Source: IDS-8 sp036381215
Lineage (GTDB): Bacteria; Pseudomonadota; Gammaproteobacteria; Steroidobacterales; Woeseiaceae
DNA length: 64,000 nucleotides
Direction of reading: 5' to 3'
NCBI GenBank assembly: GCA_036381215.1
Contig: DASVDF010000026.1
Coordinates: 3,270 to 67,269 of the forward strand
A program made the position numbers and the translations under genes. Below the pieces are notes generated by a model that saw only the letters and a program-made list of their open reading frames with translations, was not told the origin of the DNA and ran no database searches. This document shows, one piece after another, positions 63,017 to 64,000 of this stretch (the stretch's first letter is position 1; each line of letters opens with the position of its first letter).

Positions 63017-63579
63017 GCGACGGTCACCGCGACGTCGGTGGGATTGGTGATGATGTCGTACACCGCCGAGCGCTTCTGCGACTGCGCGACCAGGGCCGCG
63101 ATGTCCTCCTTCGAGGCGTCGGCGTCGATCTCGTAGTGCACCTTGATGCCGTCGAAGCCGTTGCGCACGTCGCTGTCGATGCCGAGGATGCCCTGCAGGT
63201 CCATGCCGCCCTCGAGCGTCGCTTTCACCGAGCGGAGCTGGATGTTGCGGTTCTGGGCGACCGCTGCGATCCCCGCCGTGAGGCAGCCGGCCAGACCGGC
63301 CAGCACGACCTCGACCGGCGTCGCGCCGTGGTCCTCGGAAGCGAAGATCTCCGGGTGATCGGTATCGAAATGGAACTCGGTGCGGTGGCTCTGCTCCTCC
63401 CCGAGGCCGTAGAAGCCGCGCACGCTCGTCTCGCTGTGCGTGCCGTTGATCCAGTTGCAGGTCGCGCGCCAGGTGAAGCGCGCCGCCGCCGGGGCCTCCG
63501 TCAGCGCCTCGCGGGCGCCGAGCAGGGCCTCGACGTTGACGCCGTTGTCGACCTTTGCCTGTGCTTGCTGTGCAGTCAT
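63013..63579 (-). CDS. OsmC-family peroxiredoxin-like protein
   Basis: A cytoplasmic protein of 188 residues. The OsmC fold is recognised from RFTWRATCNWINGTHSE, DHGATPVEVVLAGLAGCLTAGIAAVAQ (catalytic Cys) and IQLRSVKATLEGGMDLQG. Members reduce organic hydroperoxides or bind fatty-acid-type ligands. In this long form the second Cys of the classic pair is not evident. AAGGAG precedes the ATG. First gene of the OsmC, monooxygenase and DUF4242 run. Confidence 0.9.
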   Translation of the reverse strand: MTAQQAQAKVDNGVNVEALLGAREALTEAPAAARFTWRATCNWINGTHSETSVRGFYGLGEEQSHRTEFHFDTDHPEIFASEDHGATPVEVVLAGLAGCLTAGIAAVAQNRNIQLRSVKATLEGGMDLQGILGIDSDVRNGFDGIKVHYEIDADASKEDIAALVAQSQKRSAVYDIITNPTDVAVTVA

Positions 63580-63706
63580 TCGCTTGCTCCTTCGAGTTGC
63601 GGACCCGGCCACCCGCCGGGCAGGACGCAATCTCCGCGCCGCCCGTGGAAAGGAGCGTGATACCGACCGTGGAATTTCCGGGACCTTGCGCCTACGGCGC
63701 CCAGGG

Positions 63707-64000
63707 TCAGCCGACTCGTTGTTTTTTCTGCGGGCGGGTGAGGGTGCGCGCCTGCGCGGCGGCCCAGGCCGCGACGCCGGAGGCCTCGAGCATGGCGATG
63801 GCGGCCGCGTGCGGCTCCGCCTCGGCGGCGCGGCCGGCCGCCCGGAGCCCGAGGCCCAACACCAGGTGGGCGAGCAGCTTCTCGGTGGCGCGCTGCAGCA
63901 GGTCGGCGTAGCCCAGGGCCTCGGTGGCGCGCGCAAGCGCAGGCTCGATGCGCCCGCGCTCGTAGTCCAGCAGGGCCGCGCGCGTCAGCACGTAGGACAG
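63707..64000 (-). CDS. TPR-type protein, C-terminal part (runs off the window)
   Basis: The 97 visible residues (LSYVLTRAALLDYERGRIEP onward, ending TRPQKKQRVG) form about two helical TPR-like units. They have repeated Ala/Leu/Glu patterning and YERGRIEPALARATEAL as a clear unit. Such C-termini are common in adenylate-cyclase/ATPase regulators of the MalT or SARP type, but the N-terminal domains lie beyond the edge. The stop is at 63707-63709. Confidence 0.6.
   Translation of the reverse strand: MSYVLTRAALLDYERGRIEPALARATEALGYADLLQRATEKLLAHLVLGLGLRAAGRAAEAEPHAAAIAMLEASGVAAWAAAQARTLTRPQKKQRVG

Noticed and set aside
63580..63706. Possible terminator or operator upstream of osmC
   Set aside because: Only weak GC-rich inverted repeats are present, with no T-run and no clear palindrome.

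Overview
The window is high-GC DNA with short intergenic gaps, signal peptides, lipoboxes and TonB-dependent receptors. It reads as the chromosome of a Gram-negative, aerobic, heterotrophic bacterium. The gene mix (XoxF-type PQQ dehydrogenase with XoxJ/XoxG, a caa3-type oxidase, BaeSR-MacAB-OprM, DjlA, YcbB/YcbK-like wall enzymes, a GlyGly-CTERM protein) points to a gammaproteobacterium, perhaps near Xanthomonadales, Nevskiales or Steroidobacterales. This is inference from gene content. No rRNA, tRNA, plasmid or phage marker was seen.

Layout. 1-410: end of an unidentified gene, then gene debris. 411-10956: a periplasmic alcohol-oxidation and respiration block, made of a quinohemoprotein PQQ dehydrogenase, a caa3-type cytochrome oxidase operon on the minus strand, a beta-propeller protein, and xoxF-xoxJ-xoxG. 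10953-15315: a LacI regulator divergent from a TonB receptor with clear operators. 15505-25647: mixed housekeeping and stress genes (ABC exporter, saccharopine-dehydrogenase/DUF4166 protein, DjlA, M19 dipeptidase, GFA protein, alpha/beta-hydrolase lipoprotein, YihY, FixJ-type regulator). 25661-29312: an orphan HisKA-like/receiver protein, transaldolase, a serine-hydrolase remnant and a BBE-type flavoprotein. 29394-38453: a sugar locus with GMC dehydrogenase and its small subunit, a DUF1080 lipoprotein, two exported TIM-barrel proteins, an MFS nucleoside/sugar symporter, a Gfo/Idh/MocA dehydrogenase, a GlcG-like protein and a lipase-like hydrolase. 38747-48127: SAM methyltransferase, amidohydrolase, then BaeSR facing MacA-MacB-OprM. 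48178-53944: L,D-transpeptidase, YcbK-like peptidase and a large calcium-binding GlyGly-CTERM surface protein. 54201-58548: TonB receptor with a TPR-sulfotransferase. 58585-63579: modABC, a DUF4242 protein, a flavin monooxygenase and OsmC. The window ends inside a TPR protein.

How the genes work together. The PQQ enzymes oxidise alcohols or aldehydes in the periplasm and could feed electrons through XoxG-like cytochrome c to the caa3 oxidase. The 29-38 kb locus fits periplasmic 3-keto-sugar chemistry: a GMC flavoenzyme oxidises a glycoside, DUF1080 and TIM-barrel proteins cleave or isomerise it, MFS imports the product and a Gfo/Idh/MocA enzyme reduces it. BaeSR probably controls the adjacent tripartite pump, because a BaeR-box-like site lies between them.

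The most striking structure is a dispersed repeat of about 25 bp, GTAGGAGCGCGCATCGCGCG followed by CGACC, with at least 13 copies between 15.4 and 48.2 kb. Its TAG is the stop codon of seven intact genes and one gene remnant. Other copies lie inside the predicted N-terminal coding regions of MacB and OprM. A separate 163-bp near-perfect palindrome supplies the stop codon of the GFA gene.
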